Positions 50,901-57,479 of a DNA stretch of 64,000 nt are shown one piece after another; within the stretch, counting starts at the first letter, position 1, and every line of letters starts with the position of its first letter. Below the pieces are notes generated by a model. It made no database searches and was not told the DNA's origin. It saw nothing but the letters and a program-made list of their open reading frames with translations. The translations under genes were made by a program, and so were the position numbers. This stretch comes from Promerops cafer (taxonomy: Eukaryota > Chordata > Aves > Passeriformes > Nectariniidae): assembly GCA_013398275.1 (NCBI GenBank), contig VZSE01008347.1, forward strand, positions 926-64,925. The letters are read 5' to 3'.

Positions 50901-53900
50901 AGAATGGTTTGGGTTGGAAGGGACCTTAAAGCCCATCTCCACCCCCTGCCATGGGCAGGGACACCTTCCACTATCCCAGGTTGTCCAAGTCTCATCCAAC
51001 CTGGCCTTGGACACTTCCAGGGATGGGGCAGCCAAAGCTGCTCTGGGCAACCTGTGCCAGGGCCTTACCACCCTCATAGGAAAGATTTTCTTCCTAATAT
51101 CTAACCTAAACCTGCCCTCTGTCAATTTAAAGGCAACACCCCTTGTCCAATTACTACATGTCCTTGTAAAATACATGAAAACACCCAAATAAACTCCACT
51201 CTGATGAGCCTCCAACCTAAATAATTTTGTGATGCTGCTGGAACAAGAGAACTCACACAATTTCTGTGAGGACCAACTGTAAAAGCTAAGCTTTGGCATT
51301 GGTGAATGAATGTTGCAGAAGGGAACAACTAATTGGAATAAAGCTGAGTTGTGGTCTCCAATTTCTGTGCCACCACCAACACTGGAGGAGGAAATTCAGA
51401 AGTGATACATGATACTTCAATGGCATTCTGGACAGGGATATTTTTTAAAAGTTTACAACAGTATGCCTGGAGGACTTTTAATGCCACAAGTAGTTTCTAA
51501 GTGAGTTTTAAATTAACTACTGAGCACTGCTAGAAGAGGAGCAGAGAGCTTAGCAGAGTCAGATTTCATCCATTATCTCCTCAAGAATTAATGACCTATG
51601 GGCATTGTGTGCTCCCCATATTCTTGTCAGCTGTTAAACTGCTGCTTTTCTGCAAAATCAGGCCAGCAGCCCAAAAGGTTTTAGGAAGAACAATTTATAG
51701 GCAGCACTGGTTAGTAATTTGGGGCCAGTTACATAAAAGGGTTAGAATCCCAAGTTACATCTAGCTCCAAGTTCAGAAGTCTAAGTCCCAATCCAAGAAC
51801 TGCAAACCACCCTGTCATTTTCCACCTCATCTGGGCAGTGCCTGAAATCTGCTGCTGCCTCCCCTTTGGACAACACTTTTTGCCAGGAACCTCAAGTTCT
51901 GATCTACAGCCCACAGTGCCCTGAACTCCCTTGCTGAGGAGCATCCTGGCAACTCACTGGGATAAAAAATGACATTTCCCATTTTGCAGGGATGTGCCCT
52001 CACCACTGCACAGTTTATTCCAGGATATGGAATCTTAAAAACACTTAGGTTGGAAACGACCTCTAGGATCATTTAGTCCAACTATTAATCTATGGAGAGC
52101 CTTGGCCTCTCCCAAGAAAGTTTTGCACTTCATATGAAATGATCACACGTTTTAGGGATCAGAGAGTCTGTAAATTCCCTGAGTAAGTACGACCATGGTC
52201 CAGCAGTCAAAGCTCTCAAACAGAAGTGAAAAAATGTGGACTGCAGTTCCTGCTCTGATAGCTGTTTATGGGTTTCATTCAACAACTGTTTCCTGTAGGA
52301 AGGCTTGTGACTTAATAGCTTAAACACTCTCCTGGTGCACAGGAGGGATGGGCCTGACAGAGTTCAGGGCTGAGAATGACAACTGGAAACACAAATCCTT
52401 CCGCTGAGCACACCAAGGGATGTGAATCCAGCCACCGGATGCTGTCTGGGACACAGCCCCTTTTTTTTTCTTTTGTTTTTTTTTTTTTCCCCTGGTAGTT
52501 CTTTGGGTGACATTCCCCAGGAGCACTTTGTAAGGAATCCCCTTCCAAGGCCCAAAGGTATCGTAGGTAGGAGTGTGTAGGTGTGCACAGAACCATGGAC
52601 TGGTTTGGGTTGGAAGGGACCTTAAATCTCAGCTCATTCCACCCCCTGCTACAGCTTCCACTAGACCAGACTGCCCCAAGCCCTGTCCAGCCTGCTCTGG
52701 AACACTTCCAGGGATGGGGCAGCCACCCATTTCTCTTTTGGGCATTAAATGAGAAAAAGTTACAGCTCAGGCAAAACAGCATCTGCTCTCCACTCCCTGC
52801 CTGACACATATAGATATTTTTGGATGATTTCTGAAATTTTTCCCTTAATAATCAAATTGCAAAATGCATCATGTATGAGACACAGCTGACCCAGAAAGGG
52901 TCACAGTGAGCTGGACAGAATACACCCAATTACAAAAGCTGGAATCATCCTTTTTTCCCTTACATTTTGGCAGTGTAAAACCTATCATAAGTCTGTATAT
53001 AGCACTGAATGACACTCCTGTTCCTACAATAGGATAAGAATCACAGACAGGGTTCAGGGGACAAAAGGAGGTTCTGAAAAGAACACCCCCAGTGTTGTCC
53101 CTATCCAGATATAAAGAGGAACAGGAGATGGTGATGTTTGCATGAGCTGAGCATATCCTTCAGCTTACACATCGTGATTTTACATTAATTTTTAGTATTG
53201 CTATTTCTGCTCTACAGTGATTATCTACTTCAAGAGCACAAAAATAGCATCTTAAGTACTTAAGAGGGAGAAAAGGATGATATTTAGTTTACCAAGTGAG
53301 CCTTCTGACAGAAAATCTCCCGTTTGTCAACTGATGTCTATGCTCCAGTGAGAAAACCTGGCGACAATCCAGGCACATCCTCCTCCCCACTCCCTCCACA
53401 CAAAGCTAATGAACTGACTACATCCAACTAATTGATTAGTTGGACAGTAGCTATTAAAATAGATAAGGAATGAGCCAGAAATCAACAATATTTTGCAGTA
53501 TAAAAATGAATGTAGCTTAAATAATCATGTACAGTAATGAAAAATATTGCAAGTGTTTTGTTTTCCAATTTAAAAAAATCCCAATCTGTACCTAAAAAAT
53601 TATTTTCATGTCCAGCATGGCTTATTAGTAAATCCTCTTGCACTGTTTTTAGGGGAAAAATAGAAAAGCAAAAACTTCATCTATTATTAATATGCATTTG
53701 CTATAGACCACATTTTGAAAAGGGCTCTTCATTTTCTAATGTATTTAATGTGGTCACATATCAATTTAAAGGAAGGCCTCTAAATTATATCAAGATACCA
53801 CCCTGAAACATCATTGGAATTAAAAGCCTTCAAGGAGTACTCTCACTGTTGTTTTGGGGTTTTTTATTTTTAAATAGCACTCAGCAATGCAAGGTGTTTG

Positions 53901-54945
53901 GCTCCCTAGAAAGCATTTCCACAGCCTCCTGGGGAAAAACCTACAGCCTGGGGAAAAAGCCCTCATCATCTTCCACCTGATGGTGCAGAATAGGGTGAGC
54001 AAGCCCTGCAGAGACTTCTCTGGGTGTTAAGCAAGTCCCACAGCCTAAGAAAACTTTATCTTGCTGCCTGCTCTCAGTAGCTCTACAACAACTCTCAGCA
54101 GAGATCATCTGAAAAACTCTGCATGTCTGGTGCTGCACACTGGATGAGACTTTTAACAGCTGAGAATGATGTTTAATTCTCCTAAACAACCTCAACCATT
54201 CTTAACTTCTGGCTTCGATTCGTACTTGAAAACTTACTGCAACAGTGCTGTCACAGAGATATTCTCCAGCCACATAATCAGGTCACAACAGGAGAGGAGA
54301 TAACACAGATCAGTTTGTGACCTCCTTTCTTAGAGGACCTGGAGCACATTTGGTCTGAGGAACATTGTGCTGGATCAGCAGCTGCTCAAACACTTCTGTG
54401 TGACTCTCCCTGCTGGTGTCATCAGAGATTGAGCACATCTCTGGACCAGCTTCAAGGACATGCTCGCCTGGGTCTGGGGTTTTTAAAAGGATCACACCCC
54501 AAAACCAGGCAGCTGTTTGGAAGCTGTAAGCATAACCCACAGGGTGTGCATGTGGGGAGGATGTGTCAGGCCATACACCACGTTTAAATGAGACATTTAA
54601 ATGCTTGTGGAAGGAGGTCTCATCATGCTCTCCAAAAGGAAGCACATGTCTTGATTTAATACTACACTGTGCTGTTCACAGGTAACCATAAAGTGACCCT
54701 GAAGATCCCTAGGCTGCAGAGGACAAATTCACACATCAGATAATGATAAACTGAGCACCAGGAAGCAAAAAATCATCAGGATAACAGAACATGGCCTTTG
54801 CTTACTTTGTTCACTGACTTCTCTGGTGTCTTCACTGTCAGGTCAGCTTGCTTTCCTTTCTTTGAGGGTGTTCTCTTTATTTTTGGTGAATGAAACTTGC
54901 CCTTTAATTTCATTGTGAACGAGGAGAGATGGGAACGCTCAGAAT
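5802..54945 (-). CDS. RAPGEF1: RAPGEF1 (C3G), RAP1 guanine-nucleotide exchange factor, 25 coding exons, 5' partial
   Basis: RAPGEF1 activates RAP1 (and related GTPases such as R-Ras) by GDP/GTP exchange, downstream of CRK adaptors at adhesions and receptors. Exons in transcript order: 54945-54806, 50558-50380, 47693-47537, 43142-43054, 42671-42519, 41169-41046, 39755-39572, 39000-38494, 32251-32049, 29612-29454, 20373-20092, 18832-18740, 17110-17021, 15778-15667, 14065-13990, 10972-10888, 9497-9405, 9015-8830, 8678-8594, 8371-8277, 7831-7753, 7609-7508, 7084-6987, 6602-6474, 5952-5802. Junctions are GT-AG except one AT-AC intron. Without the three cassettes (29612, 20373, 18832) about 1037 codons are visible, against about 1077 residues in human as I recall. 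Four CRK SH3-binding motifs (PALPPKK, PALPEKK, PPLPEKK, PALPPKQ) precede a REM domain and a CDC25-homology domain containing PCIPYLGLILQDL. Oddities: a C6 run in exon 13 breaks the frame, and an expected exon after exon 1 is not visible. The start codon lies upstream. Confidence 0.97.
6474..6602 (-). CDS. RAPGEF1: RAPGEF1 exon 24: catalytic domain, helical hairpin region
   Basis: The acceptor is TTTCAG|A and the donor is AAGT|GTAAGT. It encodes GLILQDLTFVHLGNPDYIDS, KVNFSKRWQQFNILDSMRCF and QQ. QDLTFVHLGNP is conserved across RAP exchange factors. Confidence 0.97.
6987..7084 (-). CDS. RAPGEF1: RAPGEF1 exon 23: catalytic domain
   Basis: The acceptor is CTGCAG|GGC and the donor is CCT|GTGAGT. 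It encodes GLAEYCTLIDSSSSFRAYRA and ALADVEPPCIPY. EPPCIPYLG, completed by the next exon, is the RasGEF signature region. Confidence 0.97.
7508..7609 (-). CDS. RAPGEF1: RAPGEF1 exon 22: catalytic core
   Basis: The acceptor is TCACAG|CAC and the donor is GAG|GTGAGG; both ends are phase 0. It encodes HLRKLNNFNSYLAILSALDS and APIRRLEWQKQTSE. LNNFNSYLAILSAL is a hallmark RasGEF core motif; the Asn of the NFNS part lines the GTPase-contact helix region in this family. Confidence 0.98.
7753..7831 (-). CDS. RAPGEF1: RAPGEF1 exon 21: CDC25-homology domain
   Basis: The acceptor is TTCCAG|G and the donor is AAG|GTACCA. It encodes VRSIIMLQEKAQDRERLLLK and FIKIMK, a helix of the catalytic core. Confidence 0.97.
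8277..8371 (-). CDS. RAPGEF1: RAPGEF1 exon 20: CDC25-homology domain
   Basis: The acceptor is TGGCAG|ATC and the donor is ACTG|GTAAGG. It encodes IPEVLLWAKEQNEEKSPNLT and QFTEHFNNMSY plus TG. NLTQFTEHFNNMSYW is the conserved block before the exchange-factor core. Confidence 0.97.
8594..8678 (-). CDS. RAPGEF1: RAPGEF1 exon 19: start of the CDC25-homology domain
   Basis: The acceptor is TCTGCAG|G and the donor is GAG|GTACAG. It encodes PGTLHDFHSHEIAEQLTLLD and AELFYKIE. HEIAEQLTLLD is the typical opening of a RasGEF catalytic domain. Confidence 0.97.
8830..9015 (-). CDS. RAPGEF1: RAPGEF1 exon 18: end of REM domain
   Basis: The acceptor is CTCTCAG|C and the donor is CCAG|GTGAGG. It encodes LVELTEEILKLLMDLVFRLV, then GELSLARVLRKNILDKVDQK and PLAARGVAA. 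It is the last REM helix and the linker to the catalytic domain. Confidence 0.97.
9405..9497 (-). CDS. RAPGEF1: RAPGEF1 exon 17: REM domain
   Basis: It begins after the AC of the U12-type intron and its donor is TGTG|GTGAGT. It encodes YEKFCHFPDTFKKRVSKNTF and FVLVRVVDEL plus TG, the central REM helices. Confidence 0.96.
9498..10887 (-). other. AT-AC intron with U12-type (minor spliceosome) signals, 1390 nt
   Basis: In transcript sense the intron opens ATATCCTTTT, the U12 donor consensus. It closes TTCTTTAATTTGCAACCAAC; the first nine bases differ by one from the U12 branch consensus TTCCTTRAY, and the branch A lies about 12 bases from the terminal AC. Joining AG to ATATGAGAAG gives R-Y-E-K, as expected for C3G. 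There is no usable GT at the donor. A CR1 fragment lies inside it. Confidence 0.92.
9568..9760 (-). mobile_element. CR1 LINE 3' fragment
   Basis: The plus strand reads 'atttggggtggaagggacctta...ggcagggacacgttccactgtcccaggttgctcagag...ggatggggcagcc', the complement of a CR1 tail. It ends near the AT-AC intron's acceptor side. Confidence 0.93.
10888..10972 (-). CDS. RAPGEF1: RAPGEF1 exon 16: REM domain; ends at a U12-type donor
   Basis: The acceptor is GCCTAG|AT. It encodes LVLYCEAFLTTYRTFITPEE and LIKKLQY plus AG. The following intron starts ATATCCTTTT rather than GT; only the AT-AC junction restores R-Y-E-K across to exon 17. Confidence 0.95.
10973..13989 (-). other. RAPGEF1 intron 15 (3.0 kb)
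   Basis: Intronic sequence between exons 15 and 16. I see no repeat family or further exon that I can name. A weak tRNA-like patch near 13150-13240 was considered and rejected. Confidence 0.6.
13990..14065 (-). CDS. RAPGEF1: RAPGEF1 exon 15: start of the REM region
   Basis: The acceptor is GTTGCAG|GGG and the donor is AAGG|GTACGT. It encodes GDDGPDVRGGSGDILLVHAT and ETDRK. GGSGDILLVHAT marks the entry to the RasGEF N-terminal (REM) domain. Confidence 0.96.
14066..15666 (-). other. RAPGEF1 intron 14 (1.6 kb)
   Basis: Ordinary intronic sequence; nothing recognised. Confidence 0.6.
15667..15778 (-). CDS. RAPGEF1: RAPGEF1 exon 14: acidic linker
   Basis: The acceptor is TCACAG|G and the donor is GAG|GTAGGT. 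It encodes QPQSPDTLESSQLEEEVDEL and then SLIDHSEIMSRLTLKQE. This conserved acidic segment leads into the REM domain. Confidence 0.96.
15779..17020 (-). other. RAPGEF1 intron 13 (1.2 kb)
   Basis: Contains an A-rich low-complexity run (about 16246-16272). Nothing else recognised. Confidence 0.6.
16246..16272. repeat. A-rich low-complexity run
   Basis: Poly(A) interrupted by two single t bases, in the intron between exons 13 and 14. Confidence 0.9.
17021..17110 (-). CDS. RAPGEF1: RAPGEF1 exon 13, one base out of frame at a C6 run
   Basis: The acceptor is TTGGCAG|GAA and the donor is AAAG|GTGAGC. From Pro-Val on, it encodes PVKEGHSKDSALNSSAMGKE and ends GAE plus AG, which joins exon 14 correctly. 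The upstream exons end in phase 0 and would give E-S-P-P only if the C run had five bases. Here it has six (plus-strand G6, 17099-17104), making the exon 90 rather than 89 nt and leading to a stop (TGC TGA). Skipping the exon would also shift the frame, so an insertion error or allele is most likely. Confidence 0.85.
17111..18739 (-). other. RAPGEF1 intron between cassette exon C and exon 13 (1.6 kb)
   Basis: Nothing repetitive recognised. The TGCATG motif at 18688-18693 lies near its 5' end. Confidence 0.6.
18688..18693 (-). promoter_or_regulatory. TGCATG (RBFOX-type) motif downstream of cassette exon C
   Basis: CATGCA on the plus strand reads TGCATG in the RAPGEF1 pre-mRNA, about 46 bases after the exon C donor. 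RBFOX proteins bind UGCAUG, and sites just downstream of an exon usually promote its inclusion in muscle and neurons. Function here is inferred. Confidence 0.4.
18740..18832 (-). CDS. RAPGEF1: RAPGEF1 cassette exon C (93 nt) with YVNL motif
   Basis: The acceptor is CCCTCAG|AGT and the donor is GGA|GTAAGT. The 31 codons encode an acidic stretch (SENASEEAGEGE), then YVNLYSSGQS, ending PRSEG. Y-V-N fits the GRB2 SH2 ligand pattern pY-x-N. A second frame is also open across the exon, but only this one joins the phase-0 neighbours and gives a tyrosine-motif peptide resembling C3G isoforms I recall. Confidence 0.8.
18833..20091 (-). other. RAPGEF1 intron between cassette exons B and C (1.3 kb)
   Basis: Intronic; nothing recognised apart from ordinary splice signals. 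Confidence 0.6.
20092..20373 (-). CDS. RAPGEF1: RAPGEF1 cassette exon B (282 nt, phase 0-0)
   Basis: A long pyrimidine tract and TCCTGCAG|TAC form the acceptor; the donor is TCG|GTGAGA. The 94 codons run from YKSVFRSYSQDFVPHNQ through STPPFPPVHLSQSPDLAVPA to TDSLQTPS. It is a disordered Ser/Pro-rich segment with a PPFPPVH core. Splice signals, coding quality and symmetric phase support a real alternative exon, extending the Pro-rich region before the catalytic half. Confidence 0.82.
20374..29453 (-). other. RAPGEF1 intron between cassette exons A and B (9.1 kb)
   Basis: Long and notably poor in repeats. The 22860-23110 part is AT-rich with several homeodomain/POU-like words and may be conserved non-coding sequence. 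No coding exon is supported despite scattered open frames. The 16-bp tandem repeat (29258-29305) is near its 5' end. Confidence 0.55.
29258..29305. repeat. Tandem repeat, 16 bp x 3
   Basis: Three consecutive copies of ttggtgagatttacac, the third with one mismatch. They lie in the intron about 150 bases downstream (transcript sense) of cassette exon A. Confidence 0.95.
29454..29612 (-). CDS. RAPGEF1: RAPGEF1 cassette exon A (159 nt, phase 0-0)
   Basis: The acceptor is CTCCTCAG|CAGGCC and the donor is TCG|GTGAGT. The 53 codons run from QASYAASSFSSVSYCVQQPK to RHSSFPVHS and are Ser/Tyr-rich. The length is a multiple of three and both ends are phase 0. It is not part of the standard human sequence I recall, so it is read as an alternative exon. 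The acceptor is a CAGCAG tandem that could add or drop one Gln. Confidence 0.8.
29613..32048 (-). other. RAPGEF1 intron before cassette exon A (2.4 kb)
   Basis: Intronic. A TGCATG (plus-strand CATGCA, 29708-29713) lies about 96 bases upstream of the exon A acceptor. No repeat recognised. Confidence 0.55.
32049..32251 (-). CDS. RAPGEF1: RAPGEF1 exon 9: fourth CRK-binding motif
   Basis: The acceptor is TTGCAG|TG and the donor is CTG|GTGAGT (phase 0). It encodes MAYMQFVEDYSEPQPSMFYQ through PPPALPPKQRQL. PALPPKQ is the fourth SH3-binding motif. The phase-0 end lets the next three exons be included or skipped without a frame change. Confidence 0.96.
32252..38493 (-). other. RAPGEF1 intron 8 (6.2 kb)
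   Basis: Intronic, with one CR1 fragment near 37380-37550. Nothing else recognised. Confidence 0.6.
37375..37550 (-). mobile_element. CR1 LINE 3' fragment
   Basis: The plus strand reads 'ctttgggttggaagggaccttaaagaa...ccctgccatggacagggacaacttcc...ggttgctcagag', the complement of the CR1 tail. Confidence 0.94.
38494..39000 (-). CDS. RAPGEF1: RAPGEF1 exon 8 (507 nt): second and third CRK-binding motifs
   Basis: The acceptor is AATCAG|AT and the donor is CACA|GTAAGC. It is the largest exon. It encodes HYDPDYEFLQQDLSNADQIP, then PALPEKKRR, SYERHPSQYDNIS and PPLPEKKNK. At 38633-38635 the codon is TTC (Phe) in PSMPFTPFAA, where I recall human SVPYAPFAA with the regulatory Tyr504. The part upstream of PALPEKK (HGHAFQLPQG...SGAAQPTE) is the most diverged. 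Confidence 0.96.
39001..41045 (-). other. RAPGEF1 introns flanking exon 7
   Basis: Apart from exon 7 (39572-39755), intronic with nothing recognised. Confidence 0.55.
39572..39755 (-). CDS. RAPGEF1: RAPGEF1 exon 7: Ser-rich linker
   Basis: The acceptor is CTGAAG|GAT and the donor is TGG|GTAAGA. It encodes DFDVDCYAQRRLSGGSHSYG through CSRNTSCETL. The serine-rich, probably disordered, stretch has many candidate phosphorylation sites (SPRLSPCSS). Confidence 0.96.
41046..41169 (-). CDS. RAPGEF1: RAPGEF1 exon 6: first CRK SH3-binding motif
   Basis: The acceptor is TTGCAG|C and the donor is CAG|GTAATG. It encodes PPPALPPKKRQSAPSPTR through LPVGINRQ. PALPPKK is the first P-x-L-P-x-K motif, the ligand type of the N-terminal SH3 domain of CRK/CRKL. 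Confidence 0.97.
42519..42671 (-). CDS. RAPGEF1: RAPGEF1 exon 5: acidic segment and PPKPPLP motif
   Basis: The acceptor is TTGCAG|C and the donor is CAG|GTAATA. It encodes PSELPLTDREMEILNKTT, then DEEVAPPKPPLPSIRVAEN. The PPKPPLP run is a proline-rich motif of the SH3-ligand type, just before the first PxLPxK motif. Confidence 0.95.
43054..43142 (-). CDS. RAPGEF1: RAPGEF1 exon 4
   Basis: The acceptor is CATCAG|GAG and the donor is CAG|GTGGGT. It encodes ELVRLTIEKQ, then a Ser/Pro-rich linker (HPSPTSPVKPSLP) ending CKSD plus AG. It closes the N-terminal helical domain and opens the disordered Pro-rich region. Confidence 0.93.
43143..47536 (-). other. RAPGEF1 intron 3 (4.4 kb)
   Basis: Intronic. 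Holds a short 14-bp tandem duplication (44060-44087). No named repeat or exon seen. Confidence 0.55.
44060..44096. repeat. Short tandem repeat, 14 bp x about 2.6
   Basis: agtgtcatcattcc occurs twice in a row, followed by a partial third copy (agtatcatc). Confidence 0.85.
47537..47693 (-). CDS. RAPGEF1: RAPGEF1 exon 3: N-terminal helical region
   Basis: The acceptor is GTGCAG|T and the donor is AAG|GTACAT. It encodes SAISSCYSRVYQSLANLIRW through DVIKAVLDGVK, continuing the conserved N-terminal helices implicated in E-cadherin binding and autoinhibition. It begins with one base that completes Ser from the previous exon's AG. Confidence 0.95.
47694..50379 (-). other. RAPGEF1 intron 2 (2.7 kb)
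   Basis: AT-rich intronic sequence without a recognised repeat. The 48868-49000 part could be conserved non-coding DNA. Confidence 0.55.
50380..50558 (-). CDS. RAPGEF1: RAPGEF1 exon 2: N-terminal helical region
   Basis: The acceptor is CTTTAG|AAT (phase 0) and the donor is AAAG|GTGAGT. It encodes NVSWLEEKEKEVVSALRY through LPLVQTDPRIQQ, an amphipathic helical stretch in the N-terminal regulatory region that I recall as near-identical in human C3G. Confidence 0.95.
50898..51215 (-). mobile_element. CR1 LINE 3' fragment
   Basis: The plus strand shows 'cacagaatggtttgggttgg', then the usual CR1 tail complement through 'ctgatgagcctccaacctaa'. It is the best-preserved tail in the window. Confidence 0.96.
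52030..52090 (-). mobile_element. Short CR1 3' end
   Basis: 'acacttaggttggaaacgac' followed by 'gatcatttagtccaact' is a short CR1-type 3' end of a different subfamily from its neighbours. Confidence 0.75.
52461..52488. repeat. T-rich low-complexity run
   Basis: Nearly pure T over 28 bases, interrupted by c and g. It reads as an A run in the RAPGEF1 transcript. Confidence 0.9.
52590..52740 (-). mobile_element. CR1 LINE 3' fragment
   Basis: 'ggactggtttgggttggaag' and 'cttccagggatggggcagcc' are the CR1 tail complement, in the same orientation as the others. Confidence 0.94.
54806..54945 (-). CDS. RAPGEF1: RAPGEF1 visible exon 1: basic N-terminal segment
   Basis: The acceptor is TTCTAG|AT and the donor is AAA|GTAAGC. 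It begins in phase 1: an Asp codon split with an unseen first exon that in mammals encodes a short MDT-like start. It encodes SERSHLSSFTMKL and then a Lys/Ser/Thr/Pro-rich run (SPKIKRTPSKKGK), ending KSVNK. An internal Met (SSFTMKL) exists but is not needed as a start. Confidence 0.92.
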
Positions 54946-55229
54946 CTAGAAAGACACAGAAAAGCATTACTGGATTAGAGCAAATTACACTGAAACCAGG
55001 GATGTGTTGCAGCATTATCTGGAAGACGCAACACGTAAATTTATTGAATGCAACACAATAAAGAAAATTAATAACCTGCTGCTCTATATTATGTTTCAAA
55101 CCACAATACCACCATAATTTTCTGCTTTCCTCAACCACAGTATCACCATCACTTCCTGCTTTCCCTTGGAGGCAGGGACAGTGGAACTGCTACTGCTCTG
55201 TGCCTTGGAGGGAAGAGGAAAAACACCTC

Positions 55230-55390
55230 TCCTCAAAGCACTTATCTCCAGCAGGTCCCAAAGTACTTTACAAAGGAGGCAATCACCATGCCTCTTTGGC
55301 AGATGAGCAACTGAGTGGAGGGGATGAAGTGACTGGTTCAGAGACCTCTGGCAGAGCAGAGCCCTTGGCTGTGGGTCAGTGCAGGCAGGG
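55230..55390 (-). mobile_element. Possible second MIR-like SINE remnant
   Basis: 'aaagtactttacaaaggagg' followed by 'ggcagatgagcaactgagtg' and 'gaagtgactggttcagagac' has the same order of motifs as the MIR complement, but is more diverged. Confidence 0.5.
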
Positions 55391-57479
55391 CTCTGCCTGG
55401 TACTGGGACCTGGCTGCCTCAGGGATGGAGAACACAATCCCAGGTAATGCCCTTCCCAGGATGCTCATCTCTACCCACCAGGCAGCATCAATTTTGAACG
55501 TGGCCCCATGGATAATCTGAATAAAAATGCCAGCCCTTGTCATCTGCAATGGATTTCATTCCCAGTGTACCAGAAAAAACAGAACAGAGGAACTGCTCTG
55601 ATACCGGGGCATCCTTCAAGGAGCTGAACTGCAGAAGTGCTCAGCCCTTTAAAAATGTTATTTTCATTGGTTTTTGAATACCTGAAAGCAGAAGTCTCAA
55701 AGGTTTGCAATCATGCCATATGCAGACTTACCGCTGAAATATATTTTTATCTGTTTAACCATGAAGCTAAATAAAACTAAGCTGCCTTCTAGAAAGCAAT
55801 TTAGAAAGTATCTCGAGCAAAGAGCACTCTAATAAATGAAGGTCTGAGCTGCTCTCTAGTGACCCAGATAATTCAGAAGAAGTTACCCAACTTGTCTGTA
55901 ACTACATTATCAAAAAAAGTCAGTTTTGCCATATATTTCAGTTTTCTTTTCGATTCTTTGAGCATTAACTGCACTGGCTGTAGTGAGTCCAGAGGACAGC
56001 CCCATGCACGCAGCACTGCAGCACCTCATTGGCATGCAGACTGCAAACAGCAAAGCTTGCTGAGTCAAATCTAGCACCCAGCAGCTGAATACCACAGAGC
56101 AGTGCCTGTGAAAACCTGCAGAAACCACCTAACTTACACAGCTCAAGGAACCTGTCTCCCTTTAAACCTGGTTTCCTGGTAGCATGTTATGACCCTCTGT
56201 GAGCACACTCACCAACACTCTGGTTAGGCATGTCCTCTAAACCAAGATTTTCCAGACATCCTACAAATGGAAGGAAGCTCATGAGCACCGATCCTAATCT
56301 AGTCTGGCTGCAGACCTGTCCTCCACTTATAGAAGTAAATGTTTTCCCAGGTTTTCTTTGTATCCTAAAGTCCTGTTTAGTGCGCTGAGGAGGGAGGCAC
56401 TAAAAACCTTGGCCACTGCAGATAAATGCAGGCGTATCAGTTGGCCTCTGAAGAATCACTCACAGCAGCTGGCACCCCAACTTAGCAACAATTTACGTCA
56501 GTGCTTTACATCCACAAGAGGATCTCCAAACCTTTAAAACCTCTCTGTCTCCACAGGGTGCTGAAGGTCACCACTGAAGAGAGTTCCTGGTTGCTGTGAT
56601 AACTCTCTTGAACTCCTCCCCAGAAAATAATTTGTATTTATTCCATACCATATGAGAATTTCCATATTTGCACGCATATGCAGGCTTGCCATGAAAAGTC
56701 ATGGCTCTGAATTAATTTTTCGAGAACTGGCAAACAATTACAATAATTAATCTACAGGGAAGTAATAGTGACAGCAACAAATTGTGTCTGGCTCCTCCAC
56801 GGGCTGCAGTGAGATCCAAACTGCTGGTCTCAGTAAGAAAACACTCAATGCCTACAAAACCCTTGGTCACCTATGGTGATAATTTTGCATTGCAGGGACA
56901 AGATATTTGGAAGAGAGAAAGATTTCAAAAGATTATAATTTCCTTTTCTCCTTCCCACCAGACATCTCTATCCACCTTCATGGGGCAAGCACATGAATGG
57001 CTGAACCAATGTGCCTGCGTGGTCAGGAACCTCCAAAAGGAGATACCATCAGAGAAGGTTCCTTTTCTGCTGACAGGAGACCCTCTTCACCACCACCACC
57101 AGCCAACCACTGCCCCTTAGCTCTTTTTACCCTTTGGTCACACCAAACACCAAATCATTTGCGTGCCAGTCTTGAGGGGAGATAGACAAAAAGAGCATGG
57201 ACAGAAGCAAGTGGTTGGAGCAGAATAGGAACTGCTTAAAATAGTACTGGTGAAGTAAACCAGCTGACATTTGCAAAAATAATAAATGTTATTGTTTGAA
57301 CAGCCCTGCTAAGTCCTGCTTTGAAGATCACAAATTAATGGAGCTTTTTACTGCCATGGCTTTCTGTCTACACCAAGCACTTTCCAGGCTCTCATTTGCT
57401 CACAAGTTTCTGATGCATTTGCAGTTAAACAAATGAGTCACAAACCAATATTCTCTCACACTCAATTACACTTAGCACT

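Larger units (their letters stand above)
50559..54805 (-). other. RAPGEF1 intron 1 as visible (4.2 kb); expected extra exon not seen
   Basis: Holds three CR1 fragments (about 50898-51215, 52030-52090, 52590-52740) and a T-rich run (52461-52488). I searched it for an exon encoding the FLPEGYPLPLDLEQQ-type segment I recall from mammalian C3G and did not find one. Confidence 0.55.
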
